A stretch of DNA of 16,092 nt. Source: CALJIC01 sp039805565. GTDB lineage: Bacteria > Chloroflexota > Chloroflexia > Chloroflexales > Roseiflexaceae. The position numbers were made by a program, and so were the translations under genes. Of this stretch, positions 7,249 to 14,985 are shown piece after piece (positions within the stretch are counted from its first letter, which is position 1; the number at the start of each line of letters is the position of its first letter). A model generated the notes under the pieces. It was not told where the DNA came from. It saw nothing but the letters and a program-made list of their open reading frames with translations, and ran no database searches. The DNA is taken from NCBI GenBank assembly GCA_039805565.1, contig JBDLTZ010000267.1, positions 1-16,092 on the forward strand. The letters are read 5' to 3'.

Positions 7249-7252
7249 AGCG

Positions 7253-7322
7253 CTGAGTGCTGAGGCTTGAGACTTGCGTTTTGAGGCTTGATTCTTGAGG
7301 CTTGATTCTTGAGCTATGAGTA
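7253..7322 (+). repeat. Heptanucleotide short tandem repeat, ten units
   Basis: Ten consecutive 7-bp units fit without slippage: CTGAGTG, CTGAGGC, TTGAGAC, TTGCGTT, TTGAGGC, TTGATTC, TTGAGGC, TTGATTC, TTGAGCT, ATGAGTA. The middle units alternate TTGAGGC and TTGATTC twice. It fills almost the whole space between the PDZ stop (7248) and the next start (7330) and is much less GC-rich than its surroundings. It resembles the heptamer STRR elements described in cyanobacterial genomes. Confidence 0.85.
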
Positions 7323-7329
7323 GCAAGTG

Positions 7330-7965
7330 ATGACGACGCCGGCGCAGCCACAGATGCCCACGGCCGAACCAGTGAGGAGCAAGGGCGAGGGAGCCAGCCG
7401 GCGGCCTGCGCTGCTGCTCGCGGCTGCGGCGGGCCTCTGTTGGGCGGGTAGTCTGACGCTTCTTGCGCTCGGGGCGGTGGGACCGCTGCAGCCGATCACG
7501 GCTCCAGAGCGGCTGATCTTCTCTGTGCTGGCTCTTGGCGCGGGGCTGCTGACCTTCGTGCCGATCCAGCGGCAGCTCCAGGTTCCGGGGCTGGCGCTGG
7601 AGGGAACAGCCGGAACCTTTCTGCTGCTGTACACCCTGACCTTCGTACCGGCGCCTACCGGCTGGCTACTCTCGCCGCCAGACGCGCCGGTGTACGCTTT
7701 GCTGGCGGCGGCGACCTTCTGGTGTGTGTCGGCGCTGGCCACTTGGCCCGCGCACGCCGCGGGGCCGCGCATCTTCCGGCAGCGCGCCCGCCAGTACGAC
7801 CTGCGCCGCGCGCGGAGGCAGGCGCACGAGATCGGCGCGCTGGCGGCGCTATGCATCGGGCTGGCCGGGCTGCGCGTACTGACTCTGTTTGGTGTCGGCC
7901 TCCTCATCCTCATCTTGATCGTCACCGAGCTGCTCTTCCTATCGTTTGTAGAGACCGAGACCTAG
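7330..7965 (+). CDS. Polytopic membrane protein of unknown function
   Basis: I chose ATG 7330; a GTG directly before it (7327) is an equal alternative, and no clear Shine-Dalgarno is present because the heptamer array occupies the upstream space. The 211-residue product starts with about 25 polar residues. Hydrophobic segments then lie near 27-50, 62-77, 88-105, 120-138 and a final long pair around 168-205. A basic, Arg-rich stretch (RQRARQYDLRRARRQAHE) sits between the last segments and should face the cytoplasm. No family motif is recognised. It ends ten bases before tyrA and is probably co-transcribed with it. Confidence 0.8.
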   Translation: MTTPAQPQMPTAEPVRSKGEGASRRPALLLAAAAGLCWAGSLTLLALGAVGPLQPITAPERLIFSVLALGAGLLTFVPIQRQLQVPGLALEGTAGTFLLLYTLTFVPAPTGWLLSPPDAPVYALLAAATFWCVSALATWPAHAAGPRIFRQRARQYDLRRARRQAHEIGALAALCIGLAGLRVLTLFGVGLLILILIVTELLFLSFVETET

Positions 7966-7975
7966 CGGGAAAACA

Positions 7976-8956
7976 ATGATACGCATCACAATCATCGGCA
8001 TGGGCCTGATCGGCACCTCGCTGGGCATGGCGCTGCGCTCGGCCGACGAGGCCACCGCGCCGCTCGGCCCGATCACCGTCACGGGGTATGACTCCGACGC
8101 GCGCAACACCTCGGAGGCGCGCGGCCGGCTGGCGATCGACCGCGAGGCGCGCAACCTGGGCGAGGCGCTGCGCGACGCCAACCTCGTGGTGCTGGCCGTA
8201 CCGGTGCAGGCGGTGCGCGAGGTCTTCCGCTCGATCGCCCCGCTGCTGACGCCGGGCGTCGTCGTGACAGACATGGCCAGCACCAAGGCCGAGGTGCTGG
8301 GCTGGGCGCGCGAGCTGCTCCCCGCGACGATCGACTTTGTGGGGGGACACCCGATGGCAGGCCGCGAGAAGTCGGGGCCGGGAGCGGCTTCCCCGGACCT
8401 GTTCCGGGATGCGATCTACTGCCTGGCCCCCACCGTCACGGTACGCCCGCAGGCGCTCGAGCTTGTGGAGGCGATGGTGCGGCAGGTGGGCGCCAAGATA
8501 TACTTCATCGACGCGACCGAGCACGACGCGTATGTGGCCGGCGTCTCGCACCTGCCGTTCATGCTCTCCGCAGCACTCGTGGAGTCTGTGAGCCGCAGCC
8601 CGGCGTGGAAGGAGATGCAGCCCCTGGCGGCCAGCGGCTTCCGCGACATGACGCGGCTGGCGGCGGGGGATGTGGTGATGCACCGCGACATCGCGCTGAC
8701 GAACCGCGAGGCGCTGATACGATGGCTGGACGAGGCGGCTCGCATCCTGCTTGAGGTGCGGGAACAGCTCGCGGAGGGGGACGAGGGGGCGATAGAGGCG
8801 TTCTTCAAGCGGGCGCACGAGACCCGCGAGGAGTGGCTCGCCTCGCGCCCGGGCGTGCGACCGGGTGAAGATGATTACACCAACCCGATCGGGGGGAGCG
8901 TCGAGGGGCCGAACCTCTTTGGGCGCTTCGGCAAGCCGCGCGACCGAAAGCGGTAG
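7976..8956 (+). CDS. tyrA: Prephenate dehydrogenase (TyrA family)
   Basis: This enzyme oxidatively decarboxylates prephenate (or arogenate) in tyrosine biosynthesis with NAD(P). The 326-residue product has an N-terminal Rossmann fold with GMGLIGTS at 8-15. It then shows TDMASTKAEVL (98-108) and the hallmark GGHPMAGREKSG (123-134), whose His125 matches the catalytic His of the family. A second conserved segment, GVSHLPF (189-195), precedes the all-helical dimerisation domain. There is no C-terminal ACT domain and no fused chorismate mutase, so this is the short monofunctional type. The last 35 residues are polar and charged. Choice between prephenate and arogenate cannot be made from motifs. 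The start ATG has only a weak GGGA upstream, and a perfect hairpin follows the stop. Confidence 0.94.
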   Translation: MIRITIIGMGLIGTSLGMALRSADEATAPLGPITVTGYDSDARNTSEARGRLAIDREARNLGEALRDANLVVLAVPVQAVREVFRSIAPLLTPGVVVTDMASTKAEVLGWARELLPATIDFVGGHPMAGREKSGPGAASPDLFRDAIYCLAPTVTVRPQALELVEAMVRQVGAKIYFIDATEHDAYVAGVSHLPFMLSAALVESVSRSPAWKEMQPLAASGFRDMTRLAAGDVVMHRDIALTNREALIRWLDEAARILLEVREQLAEGDEGAIEAFFKRAHETREEWLASRPGVRPGEDDYTNPIGGSVEGPNLFGRFGKPRDRKR

Positions 8957-8966
8957 CTGGGTAACG

Positions 8967-8991
8967 GTTCGCCAATCGGTGATTGGCGAAC
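8967..8991 (+). terminator. Perfect hairpin after tyrA
   Basis: GTTCGCCAATC and GATTGGCGAAC pair over 11 bases around a GGT loop, 11 bases past the tyrA stop. The trailing sequence is ACTATAACC-like rather than a T-run, so it is a terminator without the classic tail or an RNA 3'-end stabiliser. Confidence 0.6.
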
Positions 8992-9061
8992 TATAACCAC
9001 GCATCACAGCCGGTAGGATATGATGCGGAGGTAGAGAGTCATCACTGGAAGGAGGTCCTCT

Positions 9062-9469
9062 GTGGAGCGAAAGGTACGCGTACTAGTCGCTAAGCCAGGC
9101 CTAGATGGGCACGACCGAGGTGCGAAGGTGATCGCGCGGGCCCTGCGTGACGCCGGCATGGAGGTCGTGTACACCGGCCTGCAGCAGACGCCGCAGATGA
9201 TCGTCGAGGCTGCGCTCCAGGAAGACGTGGACGTGATCGGTCTCTCGATTCTCTCCGGCGCCCATATGACCCTGCTGCCGAAGATCACGACCCTGCTACG
9301 CGAGCAAGGGATGGACGACGTGCTGGTGATCGCTGGCGGCATCATCTCGGACGACGACGCGCGGGCGCTGAAGGAGCAACACGGCATTGCTGCGGTGTAC
9401 GGCCCCGGCACCTCAACGCAGGACATCGTCCAGTTCATCCGCGAGCGCGCCGGACTGAAAGCGTCATAA
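9062..9469 (+). CDS. Methylmalonyl-CoA mutase, cobalamin-binding subunit
   Basis: The GTG start at 9062 has an excellent AAGGAGGT at 9049-9056. The 135-residue product is a stand-alone B12-binding domain. It has DGHDRG at 15-20, the DxHxxG motif whose His ligates cobalt in base-off cobalamin, then GLSILSG (60-66) and AGG (91-93), which line the nucleotide tail. In many organisms this domain is the C-terminus of the mutase; here it is separate, as in archaea and several Chloroflexota. The large catalytic subunit is not in the window. The enzyme interconverts methylmalonyl-CoA and succinyl-CoA in propionate metabolism or the 3-hydroxypropionate bicycle. The MeaB gene follows by 11 bases, which supports the assignment over methionine synthase or glutamate mutase small subunits. 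Confidence 0.93.
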   Translation: MERKVRVLVAKPGLDGHDRGAKVIARALRDAGMEVVYTGLQQTPQMIVEAALQEDVDVIGLSILSGAHMTLLPKITTLLREQGMDDVLVIAGGIISDDDARALKEQHGIAAVYGPGTSTQDIVQFIRERAGLKAS

Positions 9470-9480
9470 GTAGTACCACG

Positions 9481-10413
<933 letters not shown>

Positions 10414-10474
10414 TCGAACTTCCTGCTGTGGTAGCCCTCCTCAAGAATCTGTAATCCACTACTGTCTCAACTTC

Positions 10475-10483
10475 TGCTATACT
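10475..10483 (+). promoter_or_regulatory. Extended -10 promoter element
   Basis: TGC-TATACT is an extended -10 with no convincing -35. The start would be near 10490, about 290 bases before the HD gene. Confidence 0.4.
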
Positions 10484-10492
10484 ATCGACGAT

Positions 10493-10508
10493 CGAACATC
10501 GACGTTCG
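10493..10508 (+). promoter_or_regulatory. Inverted repeat, possible operator at the transcription start
   Basis: CGAAC and GTTCG are separated by ATCGAC. The site lies from about +3 to +18 relative to the promoter at 10475. The CGAAC...GTTCG half sites resemble Gram-positive LexA boxes, but the spacer is six bases rather than four. Confidence 0.35.
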
Positions 10509-10779
10509 GCCGATACAGCAGTCCTACCGCGTGTGCGAAGGCATTCCCCAGGCAACGCCGCCAAAGCCTTGCAATGCGCTGATCCAGCTCTTCGAGCCTT
10601 GCAGGATTGCCAGGCGTCTCTCTACCTAGCTACAGAACGCCTATCTCTTGACAGGACCAACGGGGCCTACTCCGCCTGCACACTCCGTGCTATAACAGGC
10701 GTTGCTTATTTATGCCCACCGCGGGTGGCAGGCACCCACGCACCGCGGACAACGTTCTCCGAGGAGGTTACGAGGACCG

Positions 10780-11304
10780 ATGCAACCTGCGAGCATGAAG
10801 AATCATATCTCTGACCTGCTGAACCACCCCAAGGTGCTGGAGACCCAGACTCACATCCACCATAGCATCGCCAAGCACGATCATCTCATGCGCTCTGTGA
10901 AGTATTCGTACCGCTTCGCGCGCCTGCTGCGGGCCGACCAGCGGGTGTGCGTACGAGCGGCGCTGATCCATGATATCGACTCGCGCAAGGGCACGCTCAC
11001 GACCCACGGCCGAATCGCGGCGGACTGGGCAGCGCGGGAGGGAGAGCCGCCCGAGGTGTGCGAGGCGATTGTCAGCCACATGTATCCCTTCGGGCCGGCG
11101 CCGCGAACGCGCGAGGCGTGGGTGCTGGTACTGGCGGACAAGGCGGCGACGCTGGGCGACCTGAAGCAATTCGTCCGGGGGCTGCTCGACGGCTCGAGCC
11201 TGGAGCGGCGGCGGCGGCTGCGGGCGAGCGACCCGTTCTACCGCACCAAACCGCGCTCGTTCCTGCGCAGGCTTGCGCTTCGGGTGGGTGAGCGCGCAGA
11301 GTAG
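10780..11304 (+). CDS. HD-domain phosphohydrolase
   Basis: ATG 10780 has GAGG four bases upstream and GAGGAGG slightly further; an in-frame ATG at 10795 is possible. The 174-residue soluble product carries an HD-domain metal-binding set. His35 lies in the first helix (AKHDHLMRSVKYSYRFA), His64-Asp65 form the signature (ALIHDID), His100 is in AIVSHMYP, and Asp120 is in VLADKAA. Such domains hydrolyse phosphate esters, often of nucleotides, but the substrate is not readable. The C-terminus is very basic, with RRRRRLRAS and KPRSFLRRLALR, which might contact nucleic acid or membrane. It stands alone with its own leader and a strong terminator. Confidence 0.88.
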   Translation: MQPASMKNHISDLLNHPKVLETQTHIHHSIAKHDHLMRSVKYSYRFARLLRADQRVCVRAALIHDIDSRKGTLTTHGRIAADWAAREGEPPEVCEAIVSHMYPFGPAPRTREAWVLVLADKAATLGDLKQFVRGLLDGSSLERRRRLRASDPFYRTKPRSFLRRLALRVGERAE

Positions 11305-11326
11305 CTCCTGATGAGAGACAGCCTGG

Positions 11327-11361
11327 AGGCGCACGTGGGGCACAGGCCCTGGCGTGCGCCT
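11327..11361 (+). terminator. Strong terminator between convergent genes
   Basis: AGGCGCACG and CGTGCGCCT form nine pairs. Inside, GGGC and GCCC pair around an ACAG loop, giving a long, nearly continuous stem 22 bases past the HD stop. TTGGTATATT follows. It probably serves the HD gene and could also act for the minus-strand exporter gene ending at 11369. Confidence 0.7.
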
Positions 11362-11368
11362 TGGTATA

Positions 11369-12625
11369 TTATGTCGCCCTCGCATCCACAGGCCCGCTAT
11401 GCATCGCCACGACCTCGGCGTAGGCCTGCGCCGGCGGCACCCCCCCGAGCCGCTTATAGGCATAGACAAACAGGTCGCGCGCGATGGCGGCGGCCGGCGG
11501 CGCCAGAATAATCCCCAGCAGTCCGAACAGGTAGCCCATTGCGAGCATCAGCACGGTGAGCACCGCCGGGTGGATGCCCACGCTGTTGCCGATGATGCGC
11601 GGCACAAGCAGGCTGTTCTCGAGCTGCTGCACCGCGAAGTAGAGCAGAGCGATGGCCAGGCCGGTTCCGGGGGAGACGGCCAACCCCAGCAAGATAGCCG
11701 GGATGGCGCCGATCGTGGGGCCGAGCACCGGGATGAACTCGGTGATACCAGCGATAAGCGCCAGCACCAGCACATAGTCCCCGATCTGGAAGCCGAAGAA
11801 CTGAAGGACTGTGAGCCCGATCCCTACTGCAGCTCCTACCGCCAGGCAGAGAATGAGCTGGCCACGGACATAGGAGCCGAGCACGCGGTCGAAGGCCGAC
11901 CAGACATTCCAGAAGTCCGGCCGGATGGCAGGGTGGAGCATCTGGTCCACCGCCGCGTGTCCCTTGCGAGTGTCCTTCAGCACGTAGAAGAGCCAGAAGG
12001 GGAGGGCGATGAAGCCAAGCAGGAAGGTTACCGTGTTGAGCAGCTGCACCACGCGGTTCAGCAGGAACGTGCCAGCGCGCTGGAGGTAGGTTGCGACGTT
12101 GGCCTGAGCCGTCTGCGTGATGTTGGCCACGGCTTCGTCGACCGGCTCCTTGATCGACGCCGGCACGACCTGCTGGTACTGGCGCAGCAGGTCGGCGCCG
12201 ATCTGCTGGAGGCGCTCCATCGAGGGGATGCTGGCGAGCAGGCGCTCGATCTGCGTGACGATCAGCGGGATGAGGTAGGCAAACGAGGCGACGAGCAGCA
12301 AAACGCCAAAGACGTACACCAGGAGGATCGCCAGCGGACGCGGCATCATCCGCTCGAAGGCGTTGACAAACGGCAGCATCAGGTAGGCGAGCACCAGGCC
12401 GAAGATGAACGGCGTGAGCGCCGCCTGGGCAGACCATAGGATCCAGCCGACGGTTCCGAGCGCAAGCACGACGAGCAGCCAGCGCGCGAGCTGGCCGGCC
12501 GAGGGGTAGGCGGGCTCAGTGGGTGCGGGTGGGGGGAGGACGGTCGCGGGCGGTAGCAATACTGGGCTGGAGGCCGCAGGCGGCTGATTTTCCAGCTGTG
12601 AGGGCGAAGGGGGAAGATGCTCCAC
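11369..12625 (-). CDS. AI-2E/PerM family transporter (UPF0118)
   Basis: The GTG at 12625-12623 with GAGGAG five bases upstream gives 418 residues; longer in-frame extensions have no site. The first 40 residues are Pro-rich and cytoplasmic. Hydrophobic segments follow near 48-66, 69-86, 98-121, then a large soluble helical region (about 125-190). Further segments include LLNTVTFLLGFIALPFWLFY and several after residue 265, matching the eight-helix PerM/AI-2E exporter layout. The closing helices contain IGNSVGIHPAVLTVLMLAMG, typical of the family. Members export AI-2 (TqsA) or act as Na+/H+ antiporters; the substrate cannot be told here. The gene is divergent from the lipoprotein gene and convergent with the HD gene. 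Confidence 0.92.
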   Translation of the reverse strand: MEHLPPSPSQLENQPPAASSPVLLPPATVLPPPAPTEPAYPSAGQLARWLLVVLALGTVGWILWSAQAALTPFIFGLVLAYLMLPFVNAFERMMPRPLAILLVYVFGVLLLVASFAYLIPLIVTQIERLLASIPSMERLQQIGADLLRQYQQVVPASIKEPVDEAVANITQTAQANVATYLQRAGTFLLNRVVQLLNTVTFLLGFIALPFWLFYVLKDTRKGHAAVDQMLHPAIRPDFWNVWSAFDRVLGSYVRGQLILCLAVGAAVGIGLTVLQFFGFQIGDYVLVLALIAGITEFIPVLGPTIGAIPAILLGLAVSPGTGLAIALLYFAVQQLENSLLVPRIIGNSVGIHPAVLTVLMLAMGYLFGLLGIILAPPAAAIARDLFVYAYKRLGGVPPAQAYAEVVAMHSGPVDARAT

Positions 12626-12630
12626 AGCGA

Positions 12631-12636
12631 CTCCTC
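12631..12636 (-). promoter_or_regulatory. Ribosome binding site that decides the GTG start of the exporter
   Basis: GAGGAG on the minus strand, five bases before the GTG at 12625. It rules out the longer in-frame ATG near 12793, whose extra 56 residues have no transporter-like character. Confidence 0.75.
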
Positions 12637-12738
12637 GTGCATTACACGGAGCTTGGGCGGACGGGGGAATGCGCCGCTTGCCGGAAACCTCTGGGTACGA
12701 GCGCAGCAAGCAAAAGCTGTGCATGCGCGTTACACACC

Positions 12739-12768
12739 TTGCGCGGACCACACGCTCTATGATACACT
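12739..12768 (+). promoter_or_regulatory. Probable promoter of the lipoprotein gene
   Basis: TTGCGC (12739-12744) lies 18 bases from TACACT (12763-12768), which is preceded by TGA as an extended -10. The start would be near 12775, about 60 bases before the ATG. Confidence 0.45.
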
Positions 12769-12835
12769 CTTTCTGCACTCCACTGTACCTCATCGCAGCA
12801 CCGATTCGTAACAGGAGCGTGTAAGGAGGGAGTCT

Positions 12836-13174
12836 ATGCTCAAACTGAGGGGACGCACGGCGATCGTAGCGGGCGCAGTAGCGCTAGGGCTGACTGTAGC
12901 GGGCTGCGCATCGCAGTCGCAGATGACGCAGAGCCCGATGAACTTCGGTGTTGGCCCGGGAGGCATCCTGGTGCAGCAGCCGGCGGCTATGCCGGCGCTC
13001 AACCTAGAGAGCATCGAGCAGATGCAACCGGCCCTGCCGTCGTTCGGCACGAAGTCTGTGGAGCGGCTGGAGCGCACGAGCGACTCGTACCGCGTGAACC
13101 TCGATGCGGCCGAGACGGCGACGCAGGCACAGGGCGCCACGGCTGTCAAGATGGGCTGCGGAATGGACAAGTAG
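12836..13174 (+). CDS. Small lipoprotein of unknown function
   Basis: ATG 12836 has AAGGAGGG five bases upstream. The 112-residue product has a basic start (KLRGR), a hydrophobic core (8-21) and a lipobox VAGC with Cys24, so it should be lipidated and held at the outer face of the membrane. The mature part begins with a Gln/Ser/Met-rich linker, contains FGVGPGGILVQQP and ends in a short tail MGCGMDK with another Cys. No known domain is recognised. It is monocistronic, with its own promoter and a textbook terminator, which suggests high or independent expression. Confidence 0.85.
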   Translation: MLKLRGRTAIVAGAVALGLTVAGCASQSQMTQSPMNFGVGPGGILVQQPAAMPALNLESIEQMQPALPSFGTKSVERLERTSDSYRVNLDAAETATQAQGATAVKMGCGMDK

Positions 13175-13187
13175 TCCCACAGGAAAG

Positions 13188-13219
13188 GCCTGGGGAGGGT
13201 GAACCTCCCCGGGCTTTTT
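13188..13219 (+). terminator. Intrinsic terminator of the lipoprotein gene
   Basis: GCCTGGGGAGG and CCTCCCCGGGC pair over 11 bases (one G-U) with a GTGAA loop, followed by five T. It lies 13 bases past the stop. Its loop and tail match the terminator at 2572-2601. Confidence 0.95.
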
Positions 13220-13475
13220 GATTCGCTGTCGGTGTCGGTGTTGCCGGGCACGGCGTAGATGCCCCAGCCATCGTTTGCGAAGCACTATCCGGTTGATCAT
13301 CATCGGCCGCACGAGTCACGGCGGCTACGAGGCGAAGATCATGCGGGTAAGCGGCATCGTGTCCTCCGTGCCCGCGCCCTCGTGGGGCTGCCGCGGCACG
13401 CCAGGTGCTTAGCACGGTGTGTGGTACGGGCCGAAGTCGGCCCGCCAGCGCATAACGCCCCGGGAGCCCCGCCAC
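13220..13475 (+). other. 256-bp intergenic region without a recognised gene
   Basis: Short open frames here have no homologous look and no ribosome sites. A bulged hairpin (GTGCC...GGCAC, 13368-13399, with inner GCG/CGC and CCC/GGG pairs) lies about 75 bases before the next start. No clear promoter is seen, although the following gene needs one. Confidence 0.4.
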
Positions 13476-14462
13476 ATGAGGTCACACTTCCATTCGGTCT
13501 GGTCGCTCCTGCTCGACGCGCTGCGTGAGTGCAGTGAGAACAAGGTCATGCGGCTGGCGGCGGCGCTGGCCTACTACGCCATGTTCTCGCTCGCCCCCCT
13601 GGTCATCGTCATCGTCGCCATCCTCGGCCTATCGATCGGGGAAGAGGCGGCCGAGAGCCGCGCCACCGGCCAGCTGCGCAGCATCGTCGGCGACACCGCC
13701 GCAAGCGCCGTGGGGCGCCTCCTGAGCAGCCACGACGCCCTTGGCGACGGCATCGGGACCACGCTGATCGGCGTGTTCGGGCTGCTCCTCGGCGGCTCCG
13801 CGCTCTTCAACCACCTGCGCGACTCGCTCAACACGATCTGGGAGATCGCACCGCGCCCGGACCGCGGCCTGCGCGGCATGGTGCTGGACCGCTTCATGGG
13901 GCTGGCGATGGTCCTATGCGTGGCCTTCATCGTGCTGCTCGGCTTCGGCCTCACCGTCGAGCTCTCATCGCTCGAGCCGCTGCTCGCCGGCGCTTTCTCG
14001 GGGCAGGAGCGCTGGTACGCCCTGCGCGCCTTACAGCTGATCCTCTCAGGCGCCACAGCCACGCTGATCGTGGCGCTCACCTACCGCATCCTCCCGGACG
14101 CCCACATGGCCTGGCGCGACATCTGGGTAGGCGCGTCGGCAACGGCGGGGCTGCTCGTGCTGAGTCAGGCGCTGATCGGGCTGTACCTGCGCAGCCGCGA
14201 GAGCACAGCCTACGGCACGATCGGCGCGATGGTGATCGTGCTGGTGTGGGTGTACTACTCAGCGATGGTGTTCTTCTTCGGCGCGGAGCTCACCTGGGTC
14301 TACGCCAACCGTCACGGCTCGCGCATCCTCCCCGCCGACCACGCGGTGTCGCTCACCGCCGGCGACCGCGCGGCCCAGGGCATGCTACGCACGTCGGAGA
14401 TCGCCGCAGTGACCCAGGGGAGGCCGGCCGCGCCGGAGGCCGAGCGAGAGGTTGGGAAGTGA
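13476..14462 (+). CDS. YihY/virulence factor BrkB family membrane protein
   Basis: ATG 13476 with GGAG nine bases upstream gives 328 residues. The N-terminal motif ENKVMRLAAALAYYAMFSLAPL is the signature of the YihY/BrkB (formerly misnamed RNase BN) family. Hydrophobic segments lie near 38-53, 93-112, 136-158, 184-204, 216-238 and 246-268, fitting the usual six helices. TAYGTIGAMVIVLVWVYYSA and FFFGAELTWVYA in the last helices are also typical. The protein sits in the cytoplasmic membrane; its molecular role is unsettled, with transport or envelope functions proposed. The C-terminal 50 residues are polar and cytoplasmic. A GTG at 13419 would extend it by 19 residues without a better site. Confidence 0.93.
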   Translation: MRSHFHSVWSLLLDALRECSENKVMRLAAALAYYAMFSLAPLVIVIVAILGLSIGEEAAESRATGQLRSIVGDTAASAVGRLLSSHDALGDGIGTTLIGVFGLLLGGSALFNHLRDSLNTIWEIAPRPDRGLRGMVLDRFMGLAMVLCVAFIVLLGFGLTVELSSLEPLLAGAFSGQERWYALRALQLILSGATATLIVALTYRILPDAHMAWRDIWVGASATAGLLVLSQALIGLYLRSRESTAYGTIGAMVIVLVWVYYSAMVFFFGAELTWVYANRHGSRILPADHAVSLTAGDRAAQGMLRTSEIAAVTQGRPAAPEAEREVGK

Positions 14463-14527
14463 GCGCCGTGGCAAGCTCCTTGCACAGCACATGTCGGGTC
14501 GATCTGCGTATCAAGGAGAGCAAAGCG

Positions 14528-14881
14528 ATGGCGGAACTGATCGCGTTCGTTCGCCCGGGCGGGCAAGGGGGGAAGCACGAGCAGGAGTCGCTCCGCAGGA
14601 TGTGCGAACAGCACCAGCTCACTGAGCTGGACGAGAGCTTCGCCCAGCAGCTCTGCGGCGCCCTGGGGGCGAGCGGGTCGCTAGCGCTGTTCATGGCCCA
14701 CGACTCGACCGCCCGCGCCGAGCTCCAGCGCCTCGGCGGCACGGTGCTCACGGTGCACCTCCCGGAGGGAATCGGGATGCACGAGGCGGCGCTCGGCGGG
14801 TCCGGGAGCAGCAATCCGCAGATGGAGGGGCAGCGGCGGCGGGAGAGCGGCGGCGAGAGCACGAAGGACAGCGGCCAGTAG
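14528..14881 (+). CDS. Compact DUF1269-like protein (117 aa)
   Basis: ATG 14528 has AAGGAG nine bases upstream. The start MAELIAF and the segment FAQQLCGALGASGSLALFMAHDSTARAELQRL are followed by GGTVLTVHLP (70-79). That order resembles the C-terminal half of DUF1269 proteins, which have the pattern 'L..G.SALFVLV...T.D.VL.EL...GGTVL.T.L'. DUF1269 proteins normally carry a central Gly-rich hydrophobic hairpin; here it is absent, with only about 25 residues between the first strand and the matching part. The tail (90-117) is polar and disordered. The product is therefore probably soluble. It lies 65 bases after the BrkB-type gene and is probably co-transcribed. The family link is by pattern only. 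Confidence 0.8.
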   Translation: MAELIAFVRPGGQGGKHEQESLRRMCEQHQLTELDESFAQQLCGALGASGSLALFMAHDSTARAELQRLGGTVLTVHLPEGIGMHEAALGGSGSSNPQMEGQRRRESGGESTKDSGQ

Positions 14882-14913
14882 CACCCCCCCGCGTAACTCG
14901 TGCGAGTACACTG

Positions 14914-14945
14914 GGCGCGCAGCCGACACAACGGCGCGCGCCTTT
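14914..14945 (+). terminator. Possible terminator after the DUF1269-like gene
   Basis: GGCGCGC and GCGCGCC form a seven-pair stem with a 15-base loop, followed by TTT. The long loop and short T-run make it a weak candidate. Confidence 0.35.
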
Positions 14946-14985
14946 CGATTCCCGCGCAGCCGTTCGCACACCAGGAGGCAGAGCC

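Larger units (their letters stand above)
10414..10779 (+). other. 366-bp intergenic leader of the HD-domain gene
   Basis: No credible gene. It is less GC-rich than its neighbours near 10440-10500. It contains an extended -10 (TGCTATACT) with an overlapping inverted repeat, a second extended -10-like TGCTATAAC at 10688-10696, and an isolated TTGACA at 10648-10653 that has no -10 at the right distance. A CACCGCGG direct repeat (10718-10725 and 10741-10748) lies before the start. No tRNA or recognised riboswitch core is seen. Confidence 0.6.

Noticed and set aside
7253..7322. CRISPR array
   Set aside because: Units are only seven bases long and contiguous, with no spacers and no cas genes nearby.
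7922..9007. Long minus-strand open frame (361 codons) opposite tyrA
   Set aside because: It is rich in Arg, His and Ala with no domain, as expected of a shadow of a high-GC gene. TyrA has clear motifs on the plus strand.
10493..10508. Canonical LexA box
   Set aside because: The half sites fit, but the spacer is six bases instead of four, so I report only an operator-like repeat.
11354..12439. Plus-strand open frame (361 codons) opposite the exporter
   Set aside because: Very polar, rich in Asp, Glu, His and Gln because it is antisense to hydrophobic helices. The exporter is well supported.
13916..14527. Upstream extension of the DUF1269-like frame into the BrkB-type gene
   Set aside because: The extension is an Arg/Ala-rich shadow of the BrkB-type gene. 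AAGGAG at 14513-14518 places the start at 14528.
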